Shown: positions 14,784-23,004 of the stretch, one piece after another
Layout: each line of letters begins with the position of its first letter
Position numbering within the stretch: position 1 is the stretch's first letter
Source of the DNA: VFZS01 sp964353255
GTDB taxonomy: Bacteria > Acidobacteriota > Terriglobia > Bryobacterales > Bryobacteraceae
Assembly: GCA_964353255.1 (NCBI GenBank)
Contig: CAYGVJ010000036.1
Coordinates: 1 to 40,630 of the forward strand
Reading direction: 5' to 3'
DNA: 40,630 bases
Translations under genes and position numbers: made by a program
The notes under the pieces: model-generated
The model's database searches: none
Told to the model about the DNA's origin: nothing
The model's input: only the letters and a program-made list of their open reading frames with translations

Positions 14784-15104
14784 TCAGGCCGGGGTGGACG
14801 ACCCAGACCGGGTTCCACCGACTCTGCCTTCGGCCCACCGCAAAGTGGCCTCGGCAATCTTGAGGCACTGCTGGTAGAGCTCGCTAGTGACCTCGGGACC
14901 GGCGCCGGGGTAGCGGGCCTCGAAGGCGAAGCGGGTCAGATCCTCTGCCCGCCGGACCTCCGGTGGCACTCCAATCCCGCCTTCGGCCAGCAGGTCGAGT
15001 AGCCGGGCGAGATTATGTGTGTAGGGGAAAGCCCAGCCCAGGTTGCTCCGCGCCCGGTTGAGCCACTCCCGAGGGTCGTCAGGCTGGTACCGCTTCGCGC
15101 TCAT
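14784..15104 (-). CDS. HEPN-domain protein, apparently internally deleted
   Basis: The 106-residue protein starts like MNT-associated HEPN proteins (KRYQPDDPREWLNRARSNL) and ends like them (FPYTHNLARLLDLL, then RRAEDLTRFAFEARYPG and CLKIAEATLRWAE). Between SNLGWA and FPYTHNL the usual helix with the pattern YLEDLCFDAQQAAEKAIKA is missing, about 40 residues in frame. A GGGCTGGGCT direct duplication sits at the junction. HEPN partners of MNT proteins are toxins, often RNases; this one has lost a core helix and is probably inactive, though the frame is kept. It overlaps the upstream MNT gene by 26 bases. ATG 15104 is chosen by homology. Confidence 0.7.
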   Translation of the reverse strand: MSAKRYQPDDPREWLNRARSNLGWAFPYTHNLARLLDLLAEGGIGVPPEVRRAEDLTRFAFEARYPGAGPEVTSELYQQCLKIAEATLRWAEGRVGGTRSGSSTPA

Positions 15105-15444
15105 AGATCGGCTTGCCATCCTTCATGGCGGGGTGGATCACGAGGCAGAAGCTGTTGCGATACGTCTCCGCCTGTTCTGGAGTGACGAGAACCACATCCA
15201 CTGGCGTGTCGAGTTTCGACAGGGCCGCGTAAATCTCTGTGATCGTCCGGTGATAGTCGTACTCGCCGCCTTTGATCACGAGCAGGTCCAGGTCGCTACC
15301 GGGCCGCAACTCCCCACGCGCGCCCGAGCCAAACAGAATGATCCGCTCCGGGTCCGCCACCTCCACGATCCGGCGCACCGCCTCCTCCAGAACTTGCGGC
15401 TGCACCTGGACGTCGGCCCGCTGGATCTGCTCCAGAACGGTCAT
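15079..15444 (-). CDS. MNT-domain nucleotidyltransferase, HEPN antitoxin
   Basis: The 121-residue protein has the minimal nucleotidyltransferase motif GS-x10-DxD as FGSGARGELRPGSDLDLLV at about residues 38-56, with a third acidic residue in TPVDVVLVTPE. Family members AMPylate the partner HEPN toxin to silence it. The fold and all three acids are present, so the antitoxin looks intact while its HEPN partner does not. On the minus strand TACGAT (15451-15456) is six bases before the ATG, another leaderless-type spacing. The ATG is preferred over upstream extensions that run into a hairpin-rich gap. Confidence 0.85.
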   Translation of the reverse strand: MTVLEQIQRADVQVQPQVLEEAVRRIVEVADPERIILFGSGARGELRPGSDLDLLVIKGGEYDYHRTITEIYAALSKLDTPVDVVLVTPEQAETYRNSFCLVIHPAMKDGKPIYEREAVPA

Positions 15445-15509
15445 ACCTGTATCGTACACCGGCTGACTCCGCGCGATTAAGCGGCGGTCGAGGCGGCCTG
15501 GTGCGGAAG

Positions 15510-15529
15510 GGTCGAGACGTCCCTCGACC
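15510..15529. other. Hairpin in intergenic gap
   Basis: GGTCGAG-ACGTCC-CTCGACC is a perfect 7-bp stem between the MNT gene and the beta-propeller gene. It has no T-run. It may be part of a dispersed repeat; nothing else is seen in 15445-15635 apart from putative -10 boxes. Confidence 0.35.
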
Positions 15530-15623
15530 TGGCAGCCTGAAGGCCGCGCCACCTCACCGTGGCGTACCAGCTCCGGCTCTACATCGCCGAGCGGAGTTTC
15601 CCCACATCGTCGCCGCACCGACA

Positions 15624-15629
15624 TAGAAT
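15624..15629 (+). promoter_or_regulatory. Putative -10 element of the beta-propeller gene, leaderless spacing
   Basis: TAGAAT ends six bases before the GTG at 15636. No strong -35 was found. Confidence 0.4.
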
Positions 15630-15635
15630 TGGGGT

Positions 15636-17687
15636 GTGTTGTTCCAACTATCTGCCGCAAGCCTTTTGCTGCTAGCCTCGGTGGCCTTTCCCGCGGACCT
15701 CTTCAAGGACGACTTCTCCCGGTTCCCGCCGCGCGTGTTCTCCGAGCCCATCAAGCAACTGACCAACGCCATCCAGGAGTACCACTACCTTGCCCACCGC
15801 GGGGTGCCGCTGGAGCCGTGGGCCAACGCTATCTGCCACGACGATGTGTGGGCTGGCGGCGACGAGGACGGTAAGCCGTACCTTGAGCAGCACACGGTCA
15901 ACACGCTCGCCAGGCTGATGAATCCCCTGCTGATCACGGGGGACCCGGAGTGGCTCGACTACACGCTCGAAGTCAAGGTCCGGCCGCTGTCGCTGGCCGA
16001 CATGGCGGGCATCGTCTTCCGTTACCACACCAACCGCCACTACTACCTGTTCGCGCTCACCCAGGGAAGCCGCGCCGTCCTGCGACTGCGGCTGCCTGAG
16101 GAGAAGAGATACCGCGTGGCCGAATGGAAGGATCTCGGCGCGGCGGAGTTCCCCTATGACGTCAGGCGCTGGTACACGCTGAAAGTCGAAAACGACGGCC
16201 CGCTCATCCGCGCCTACGCGGACGGCAAGCTCCTGATTGAGGCCCGCGATTCCGAGATCCTCAAAGGCAAGATCGGCGTCACAGCGAACATCCCGGCCCG
16301 CTTCACTGACGTGCGGGTGAGCGCAACGCCGGAGGTGGAGCGCAAGATCAAGGAGCGCATTGCGGCTCGGGAGGCCGAACTGGCGCGGCTGCGCGCGGAG
16401 AACCCGAAGCCGAAGCTCTGGAAGAAGTTCGACACGCCCCGCTTCGGCGCGGGCCGCAACGTCCGCTTCGGAGACCTGGACGGCGACGGCCAGCTCGACA
16501 TGCTGATCGGGCAGAATGTCCGCAAAGCCTCGGCGAATTCCTTCGACCACCTCAGTTGCCTGACCGCGGTGAACCTGGACGGAAAGGTGCTCTGGCAGAT
16601 CGGCCGCCCGGACCCTTACAACGACGTCCTGGCCAACGACACGCCCTTCCAGATACACGACCTCGACGGCGACGGCGCCAGCGAAGTGGTCCTGGTCAAG
16701 GACTTCAAGATCCAGGTCCTGGAAGGCCGCACGGGCAAGCTCAAGCAATGGGCCTGGATGCCCGATGCGCCGCGCGACAACAAGGAACGCCCCTATGAGA
16801 TGGAGGTCGGCGACTCGATTCTCTTTGCCGATTTCACGGGCCAGGGCCGGCCCCAGGAGGTCGTAATCAAGGACCGCTACCGAACCTTCTGGGTGTTCGA
16901 CAACCGCCTCAAGCTGCTATGGATGAGCCAGGCCAACACCGGGCACTACCCGTACACAGTTGACGTGGACGGCGACCGCCGCCAGGAGATGGTCATCGGC
17001 TACTCGATGTACGCTCCGACCGGCCAGCGCCTGTGGACCCTCGACGGCAAGCTGAGTGATCACGCCGACGGCATCGCCCTGGGCAACTTCTCCGGCGACC
17101 CGCAGCGCCAGCCGCGGGTCTACATCTTCGGCAGCGACGAGGGGTTCCTGATGACGGACCTCGAGGGAAACATCCTGACGCGCTCGCGCATCGGGCACAC
17201 GCAAAGCCCCAGCGTCGCCAGGTTCCGTCCGGAGCTGGCGGGGCTTCAGTTGATCACCGTCAACTTCTGGCGGAACCCGGGCATCGTCACCTTGTTCGAC
17301 GCCGACGGTCGCATGTTGGCCCAGGAGGAGCCCATTCACACCGGCAGCCCGCTGCTGCCCGTCAACTGGCGGGGCGACGGGCAGGAGTTCGCCATGCTCT
17401 CAGCCAACGTCGCCGAAGGCGGCATGCTCGACGGGCGCCTCCGCCGGGTCGTCCTGTTCCCCGACGACGGCCATCCCGACCTTGCCTTCAACGTGCTCGA
17501 CCTCACCGGCGACCCCCGCGACGAGGTAGTCGTCTGGGACGCCAGCCGCGTCTGGATCTACACCCAGGACCGCCCGTTCCAGGGGAGCCGGATCTACGCT
17601 CCCGAGCGTAACCCTGACTGCAACGAGTCCAACTACCGGGTCAACGTTTCGCTCCCGGCCTGGAAAGAGGTCGTCGGGGCGCGATGA
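15636..17687 (+). CDS. Secreted protein with LamG-like domain and FG-GAP beta-propeller, polysaccharide-lyase-like
   Basis: The 683-residue protein has a signal peptide (LLLLASVAFPAD), then a concanavalin-like domain (about 100-235; WLDYTLEVKVRPL, GIVFRYHTNRHYYLF, RWYTLKVENDG, GKIGVTAN). A linker helix is followed by FG-GAP/VCBS blades with calcium-loop-like DLDGDGQLD, DLDGDGASE, DVDGDRRQE and DLTGDPRDE. The last part (VVVWDASRVWIYTQ ... NESNYRVNVSLP) resembles the propeller of rhamnogalacturonan lyases of family PL11. The likely site is periplasmic or extracellular, acting on or binding plant or microbial polysaccharide. Catalytic residues could not be confirmed. GTG 15636 and TTG 15639 are both possible starts. 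Confidence 0.7.
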   Translation: MLFQLSAASLLLLASVAFPADLFKDDFSRFPPRVFSEPIKQLTNAIQEYHYLAHRGVPLEPWANAICHDDVWAGGDEDGKPYLEQHTVNTLARLMNPLLITGDPEWLDYTLEVKVRPLSLADMAGIVFRYHTNRHYYLFALTQGSRAVLRLRLPEEKRYRVAEWKDLGAAEFPYDVRRWYTLKVENDGPLIRAYADGKLLIEARDSEILKGKIGVTANIPARFTDVRVSATPEVERKIKERIAAREAELARLRAENPKPKLWKKFDTPRFGAGRNVRFGDLDGDGQLDMLIGQNVRKASANSFDHLSCLTAVNLDGKVLWQIGRPDPYNDVLANDTPFQIHDLDGDGASEVVLVKDFKIQVLEGRTGKLKQWAWMPDAPRDNKERPYEMEVGDSILFADFTGQGRPQEVVIKDRYRTFWVFDNRLKLLWMSQANTGHYPYTVDVDGDRRQEMVIGYSMYAPTGQRLWTLDGKLSDHADGIALGNFSGDPQRQPRVYIFGSDEGFLMTDLEGNILTRSRIGHTQSPSVARFRPELAGLQLITVNFWRNPGIVTLFDADGRMLAQEEPIHTGSPLLPVNWRGDGQEFAMLSANVAEGGMLDGRLRRVVLFPDDGHPDLAFNVLDLTGDPRDEVVVWDASRVWIYTQDRPFQGSRIYAPERNPDCNESNYRVNVSLPAWKEVVGAR

Positions 17688-17864
17688 TCCCCCGAGCCGC
17701 CATCGAGCCCGCTGCGGCGCCAGGCCGGTTGGGATAGGATGGTTTGGCGGGCTGTGTTTTCAACAGCTTACAGCCCCCGCAGCCCCTCCCTCAAAGATTT
17801 CTCCGGCCCCTCTAGCATTGAGTCGGGTTCTGGTTCATAATACTGTCGAAGGGGAGGTTTCAAC

Positions 17865-20800
17865 ATGAGTGAGCGAACGAGAGCGGTTTCTGTATCGTTT
17901 ATCCTGATGGCGGTCTTGCTAGCGGCTCCGTTGGCGGTGGCGCAGACCACGAATGCGTCGATAGTGGGGATTGTGACCGATCCCTCCGGAGGAGCTGTCC
18001 CTGGAGCCACCATTACTGTAACGAATATTGCCACCAAAGTCAGCCGGTCGGTTACCACCAACGAGGTGGGCGCCTACACCGTGGCTCCCTTAATCCCCGG
18101 CCGCTACGAGATCAAAGCCAGCAGCACGGGCTTTCGGACGCGGGTCCAGCCGGGGGTGGTGCTGGAAACCGGTGCGGTCGTGAAGGTGGACTTTCAGTTG
18201 GACATAGGCGCCATCACCGAGAGCGTCGAGGTGACCGGCGCCGCGCCGATCTTGCAGACGCAGGAGACGTCCGTGGGCGTCGTGGTGACGACGTCGCAAC
18301 TGGAGCGCATCGCGGTCAATGGGCTGAACTTCACGCGGCTGATGGTCCTGATGGCCGGCTCCAGCGACTACTCTTCCAGCCAGTCGATCGGGAGCGAGGC
18401 GGGCATGTCGCCCGTGTCGATCAATGGCCAGAGACAACAGGACAACAACTTCACCATCGATGGCGTGGACAACAACATCATGTACAAGAGCTCCGGGTAT
18501 GGCGCGCCGCCGATGGCGGCCATCCAGGAGTTCCGGGTGGCCACCAACAACTCGGCCGAGTACGGGCGGAGCGCGGGCGCCAATGTTAACGTCGCCATCA
18601 AGTCCGGCACGCGCGATCTGCACGGCAGTGTCTACGAGTACTTGCGCAACGACAAGTTCGACGCCAACGACTGGTTCGCCAACCGGCAGAAGACGGGCAA
18701 GGTGCCGTTCCGCCAGAACCAGTATGGAGTGGCGGTCGGAGGCCCGGTGGTGCTGCCCAAGATCTACAACGGCCGCGACTCCACCTTCTGGTTCGTGAGC
18801 TGGGAGGGGTACCGGCGCCGCCGTGGCAACACCGCGATCAACACCACTCCGATTGCCGAGCAGCGCACGGGCGATTTTTCGATGGTCACGGCGCGCATCT
18901 TCGACCCGAAGACCGGCGTGCTGGGATCCGACGGAAAGATCGTGCGACAGCCGTTTGCGGACAACAAGATCCCGGCGAATCGCATCCACCCCGGCATGAA
19001 GTATTTGACGGACCTGCTCATGCCGCTCCCGAACCGGTCCGGCCTGACCAGCAACTACATCATGACCGATTCGACCGCGAACGACCGGGACATGGTGGTG
19101 CTGCGCGGGGACCGGACCCTGGGAACGAAGGACAACATCTTCGGGCGTTACCTGCGCCAGCGGGTGGGGCAGGACAGCCCGACCAATTACCGGACCTACG
19201 CCAGCACGAACCGCATCGACTCGGACAACCTGGGCCTGGGCTGGAATCACACTTTTGGCCCCGCCACCGTGCTGGAAGCCAGGTACGGCTACAACCACCC
19301 GAATAACCTCAGCGCATTCCCGCACTACTTCAACACGACCCGGGCGGACTCCCTGAGCAAGGCCGGCATCACGATGTACGACCCGAACGGGTATGGCGGC
19401 CCGGTCCCGTCCTTCAACGCGATCGGGCAGTTTACCATCGGCGGTGGCGGCGGCGAGACCATCATCGACACCGATCACCAGTTCGAAGTAAAGCTGGGCA
19501 AGATGATCAGGCGCCACTCGCTGAGAATGGGCGGCATGTACGTGCGCCGGGCCATGGACGCGTTCTTCTCCAACCCGACCAACGGCAGCGCGGATTTCTA
19601 CCAGGACGTCTCCGGTTCCGGGACCGTCTCGGGGAGCGGCCACAGCTTCGCCACGCTGCTCTTGGGTTACCCCTCCTACATCCGCCGGGGATTGGGCATT
19701 CCGAACGCCCAAGGCAGACAGAACGACCTGTCGGCCTTCTTCCAGGACGACTGGCGCGCCACCGACAAGCTGACGCTGAACCTGGGCGTTCGCTGGGAGG
19801 GATTCAACCGCCCCTACGACGCCCAAGACAAAGCCGGCAACCTGCTCATCACTCGCGACCCGCAGACCGGCAAAGTTGAGGCCCAGCTCATGTGGGCCGG
19901 GGTGAACCCGCTGCCGGCGCCGGATACCGGCAAGGTGGGTGAGCCGCCCCGCCAGTTGGGCTACGGCCGTTCGCTCATGAAGAGCCGCTGGTTCAACTTC
20001 GCTCCCCGCGTCGGGATCGCGTATCAGGTCAACTCGAAGACGGTGATCCGGACGGGCTTCGGCATCTTCCACGCCACGACGTTCATGCAGGAGTTGAACG
20101 ATCTGCGGAAGTTCTGGCCCTACCTGCCGCAGCAGGAGTTCAGCCCCAACCGCGGCGCGCTGCCGGATCTGTCGATCTCCGACGCGGGCCCGTCGTTTTC
20201 GAGTACGCAGGCCATCGGCGGCTGGCCGCAAGACCCCAACAACCGCACGCCCTACTCGCAGCAGTGGAACTTCTTCATCCAGCGCCAGTTGGCGCAGGAA
20301 ATGATTCTGGACGTGGGCTATGTCGGCTCCGCCAACAGGCGCCAGATCGGCTACGTCGGGTGGAACAACGCCCTCAAGCCCGCCCCTGGGGACGTCGCGG
20401 CGCGGCGTTTGCTGGCGAGTTCAGGTTTTACCGGCAACCTGGACGGCGGCAGCAACGTGTTCAGCTCGGAGTACAACGCCTTGCAGGTCAAGCTGAACAA
20501 GCGGTTCAGCAAGGGCCTCCAGGTCATGGCGAACTACACCTGGGGCAAGTCGATGGACGACCAGTCCTCGCTGCCCGAGGCAAAATACCAGGACTTCCTG
20601 AACCGGCGGGCCGACTGGTCGCGGTCGAGCTGGGACATCAAGCATGTTTTCAAGAACGGCTTCCTGTATGACCTGCCGTTCGGCCGCGGCCGAACCCTGG
20701 GCGGCAACTGGAACCGGCCGGTGGATGCGCTGCTGGGCGGGTGGTCCGTCCAAGGCATCGTTCAGCTTCAGGGCGGCGCGCCCCGCAATGTCCGAACGGG

Positions 20801-21182
20801 AGGGGACCGGGCCAACGTCGGCAAGACTCAGGAGCGCCCCGACGTGCTGCGCAACCCGAACCTGCCGCGGGACCAGCGCACGGTGGACCGCTGGTTCGAC
20901 ACGACCGCCTTCAAGATGCCCGAGCTTTTCACGTTCGGAAACGCGGGTGCGTTCATGGTCGAAGAGGACGGGCGGGCAATCATCGACCTATCGATCGGGA
21001 AGAAGTTCCGCATAGTCGAGAGGCAGACGATCGAGTTCCGCTCGGAGTTTTTCAACCTCCCGAACCATGTGAGCTTCACGATGCCATCCACCGGTACCCT
21101 CGTGAGCGCGGCGACCTTCGGGCAGATCACCACCGCCACCTCGGCGCGGCAGATCCAGTTCGCCTTGCGGTATTCTTTCTAG
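17865..21182 (+). CDS. Oar-like TonB-dependent receptor with carboxypeptidase-regulatory domain
   Basis: The 1105-residue protein has a signal peptide (LMAVLLAAPLAVAQTT), an N-terminal carboxypeptidase-regulatory/Cna-B-like domain (GIVTDPSGGAVPGATITVT ... GAYTVAPLIPGRYEI, about 30-110), a plug region (INGQRQQDNNFTIDGVDNN; EFRVATNNSAEYGRSAGANVNV) and a long beta-barrel ending RQIQFALRYSF with the terminal Phe expected for BAM-dependent proteins. It would import a large or scarce nutrient, probably a glycan fragment given its neighbours. A strong ribosome site (AGGGGAGG) precedes ATG 17865. It belongs to the same superfamily as the two receptors at 24.6-27.7 and 37.4-40.5 kb but is clearly a different branch. 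A terminator follows. Confidence 0.92.
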   Translation: MSERTRAVSVSFILMAVLLAAPLAVAQTTNASIVGIVTDPSGGAVPGATITVTNIATKVSRSVTTNEVGAYTVAPLIPGRYEIKASSTGFRTRVQPGVVLETGAVVKVDFQLDIGAITESVEVTGAAPILQTQETSVGVVVTTSQLERIAVNGLNFTRLMVLMAGSSDYSSSQSIGSEAGMSPVSINGQRQQDNNFTIDGVDNNIMYKSSGYGAPPMAAIQEFRVATNNSAEYGRSAGANVNVAIKSGTRDLHGSVYEYLRNDKFDANDWFANRQKTGKVPFRQNQYGVAVGGPVVLPKIYNGRDSTFWFVSWEGYRRRRGNTAINTTPIAEQRTGDFSMVTARIFDPKTGVLGSDGKIVRQPFADNKIPANRIHPGMKYLTDLLMPLPNRSGLTSNYIMTDSTANDRDMVVLRGDRTLGTKDNIFGRYLRQRVGQDSPTNYRTYASTNRIDSDNLGLGWNHTFGPATVLEARYGYNHPNNLSAFPHYFNTTRADSLSKAGITMYDPNGYGGPVPSFNAIGQFTIGGGGGETIIDTDHQFEVKLGKMIRRHSLRMGGMYVRRAMDAFFSNPTNGSADFYQDVSGSGTVSGSGHSFATLLLGYPSYIRRGLGIPNAQGRQNDLSAFFQDDWRATDKLTLNLGVRWEGFNRPYDAQDKAGNLLITRDPQTGKVEAQLMWAGVNPLPAPDTGKVGEPPRQLGYGRSLMKSRWFNFAPRVGIAYQVNSKTVIRTGFGIFHATTFMQELNDLRKFWPYLPQQEFSPNRGALPDLSISDAGPSFSSTQAIGGWPQDPNNRTPYSQQWNFFIQRQLAQEMILDVGYVGSANRRQIGYVGWNNALKPAPGDVAARRLLASSGFTGNLDGGSNVFSSEYNALQVKLNKRFSKGLQVMANYTWGKSMDDQSSLPEAKYQDFLNRRADWSRSSWDIKHVFKNGFLYDLPFGRGRTLGGNWNRPVDALLGGWSVQGIVQLQGGAPRNVRTGGDRANVGKTQERPDVLRNPNLPRDQRTVDRWFDTTAFKMPELFTFGNAGAFMVEEDGRAIIDLSIGKKFRIVERQTIEFRSEFFNLPNHVSFTMPSTGTLVSAATFGQITTATSARQIQFALRYSF

Positions 21183-21197
21183 AGGAGACAACAAAGA

Positions 21198-21227
21198 CCC
21201 CCGGCCGGCCCGCCCGGCTGGGGGTTT
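21198..21227 (+). terminator. Rho-independent terminator after TonB receptor
   Basis: A GC-rich stem (CCCCCGGCCGG paired with CCGGCTGGGGG) is followed by TTT. It lies 15 bases after the receptor stop and just before the next gene, whose GTG start at 21235 is only seven bases further on. Confidence 0.7.
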
Positions 21228-21234
21228 CCTCCAT

Positions 21235-23004
21235 GTGATCGGCTGTTCCAAACCGCGGCCTTGGCTGGCCGCCGCGCTTCTTTTCTGCCATCCGCAGTCC
21301 ACTTTCGCCCAGGGCATGATCACCGGCGGGGCGACCGCCGTCTCGCGTGCCGCTTTTTCGGGCAGGCCGTTCCCCGTCTCGTTCGTGGATGTGGCGGCCG
21401 AGGCCGGCCTGCGCATGAAGTTCACCTCGGGCAACGAGACCAGAAAGAAATTCGTCATCGAAGCCAACGGCAGCGGCGTCGCTTTTCTGGACTACGACAA
21501 CGACGGCCGGCTGGACGTTTTCCTGGTCAACAGCTCGCGGCTGGAAGGCTTCCCCGATGGCGCCGCCCCAACGAACTACCTTTACCGCAACGCGGGCGAC
21601 GGCCGGTTTGTGGATGTAACGCGCCAGGCGGGCCTGGACCGTTCCGGCTGGGGCAACGGCGTCTGCGCCGGGGACGTGGATAACGACGGCAACATTGACC
21701 TGTTCGTCACCTACTGGGGCCCCAACGCCCTTTACCACAACAACGGGAACGAGACGTTTACCGACATCACGACCCGGAGCGGCCTGGCCGGCAACCCCAG
21801 GCAGTGGAGCACCGGCTGCACATTCCTCGATTACGACCGCGACGGCCATCTGGACCTGCTGGTCACCAGCTACCTCGACTTCCAGCCCGAGCGCACGCCC
21901 CTACCCGGCCAGTTCCCCTTCTGCACCTGGAAAGGCGCGCCGGTCTACTGCGGCCCGCGTGGCCTTCCCTTCGGCACGGCGAACCTTTATCACAACCGGG
22001 GCGATGGCGTCTTCGACGACGTGTCGCTGATAGCCGGGATCCGGCAGGCCAAGGACTTCTACGCCTTCACCGCGGTGGCCACAGATTTGAACGCAGACGG
22101 CTGGACCGACCTCTACATCGCCTGCGACTCCACGCCCAGCCTTTTCTTCCGAAACAACAAAGACGGCACGTTCCGGGAGATCGGCACCGAAGCCGGGGTC
22201 GCCTACAGCGAGCACGGGGCCGAGCAGGCCGGAATGGGCTTGAGCGTGGGCGACTTCAACAACGACGGTCGCCTGGACATCCTCAAGACCAACTTCGTCG
22301 GCGACTACCCCAACCTGTACCGCAATCTCGGCAAAGGGATCTTCGATGATGTGACCGTCCGGGCGGGCTTGGCGGTGAATCCGGACTACGTGGTCTGGGG
22401 CACCGGCTTCGCGGATCTGGATAACGACGGCTGGCCGGACATCCTCCAGGTCAGCGGCCACGTCTACCCCGAGGTGGAGTCAATTGACAAAACGGAGAAG
22501 TACAAGAAGCCCCGCCTGGTCTACCGCAACCTGGGCAACGGGCGCTTCGAAGACGTCTCTGCCATGGCCGGCCCGGGCATCGCCACGCCCTTCGCCAGCC
22601 GCGGCGCGGCCTTCGGCGACTTCGACAACGACGGCGACATCGACGTGCTGGTCATGAACATGCACGAGCCGCCCAGCCTGCTCCGCAACGACCTCAAGAA
22701 TGCGAACCACTGGATCAAGGTGCGGCTCGAGGGCACGAAATCGAATCGCAGCGCCATCGGCGCGGTGGTCAGCCTGGCCGCCGGCGGGCTTACCCAGACC
22801 CAGGCCGTCCTCAGCCAGTCGAGCTTCCTCTCTCACAACGACCTACGCCTGCACTTCGGGCTCGGCAGCGCCGACCGCGCCGACCGGATCACCGTCCACT
22901 GGCCCTCCGGGGAGACTGAGGAGTTCCCCGGCGCCGCCGCCGGGACGTTAGTGCTGCTGCGGGAAGGCTCCGGGCAGACGCAGCTCGTGGAGTTGCCCAG
23001 ATGA
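21235..23004 (+). CDS. CRTAC1-family protein with FG-GAP repeats and ASPIC/UnbV domain
   Basis: The 589-residue exported protein has an N-terminal hydrophobic segment (WLAAALLFCHPQSTFAQ). Several FG-GAP/VCBS repeats follow with Asp-rich calcium loops (FLDYDNDGRLDVFLV, DVDNDGNIDLF, DYDRDGHLDLL, DFNNDGRLDIL, DLDNDGWPDIL, DFDNDGDIDVL). A C-terminal ASPIC/UnbV domain reads HWIKVRLEGTKSNRSAIGA, then HFGLGSADRADRITVHWPSG. Proteins of this type are abundant in acidobacteria and planctomycetes; most have no defined function, though surface binding is likely. The stop overlaps the TPR gene start by four bases (ATGA). GTG 21235 lies right after the terminator, so it may share read-through transcription from the receptor gene. 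Confidence 0.9.
   Translation: MIGCSKPRPWLAAALLFCHPQSTFAQGMITGGATAVSRAAFSGRPFPVSFVDVAAEAGLRMKFTSGNETRKKFVIEANGSGVAFLDYDNDGRLDVFLVNSSRLEGFPDGAAPTNYLYRNAGDGRFVDVTRQAGLDRSGWGNGVCAGDVDNDGNIDLFVTYWGPNALYHNNGNETFTDITTRSGLAGNPRQWSTGCTFLDYDRDGHLDLLVTSYLDFQPERTPLPGQFPFCTWKGAPVYCGPRGLPFGTANLYHNRGDGVFDDVSLIAGIRQAKDFYAFTAVATDLNADGWTDLYIACDSTPSLFFRNNKDGTFREIGTEAGVAYSEHGAEQAGMGLSVGDFNNDGRLDILKTNFVGDYPNLYRNLGKGIFDDVTVRAGLAVNPDYVVWGTGFADLDNDGWPDILQVSGHVYPEVESIDKTEKYKKPRLVYRNLGNGRFEDVSAMAGPGIATPFASRGAAFGDFDNDGDIDVLVMNMHEPPSLLRNDLKNANHWIKVRLEGTKSNRSAIGAVVSLAAGGLTQTQAVLSQSSFLSHNDLRLHFGLGSADRADRITVHWPSGETEEFPGAAAGTLVLLREGSGQTQLVELPR

Noticed and set aside
17688..17864. Promoter or riboswitch upstream of the receptor at 17865
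   Set aside because: CATAAT near 17836 lacks a properly spaced -35, and no conserved riboswitch structure could be recognised; only the ribosome site is convincing.
18090..20231. A 713-codon open frame antisense to the TonB receptor
   Set aside because: Long antisense frames are expected in high-GC genes; it shows no recognisable domain and lies wholly under a clear receptor gene.
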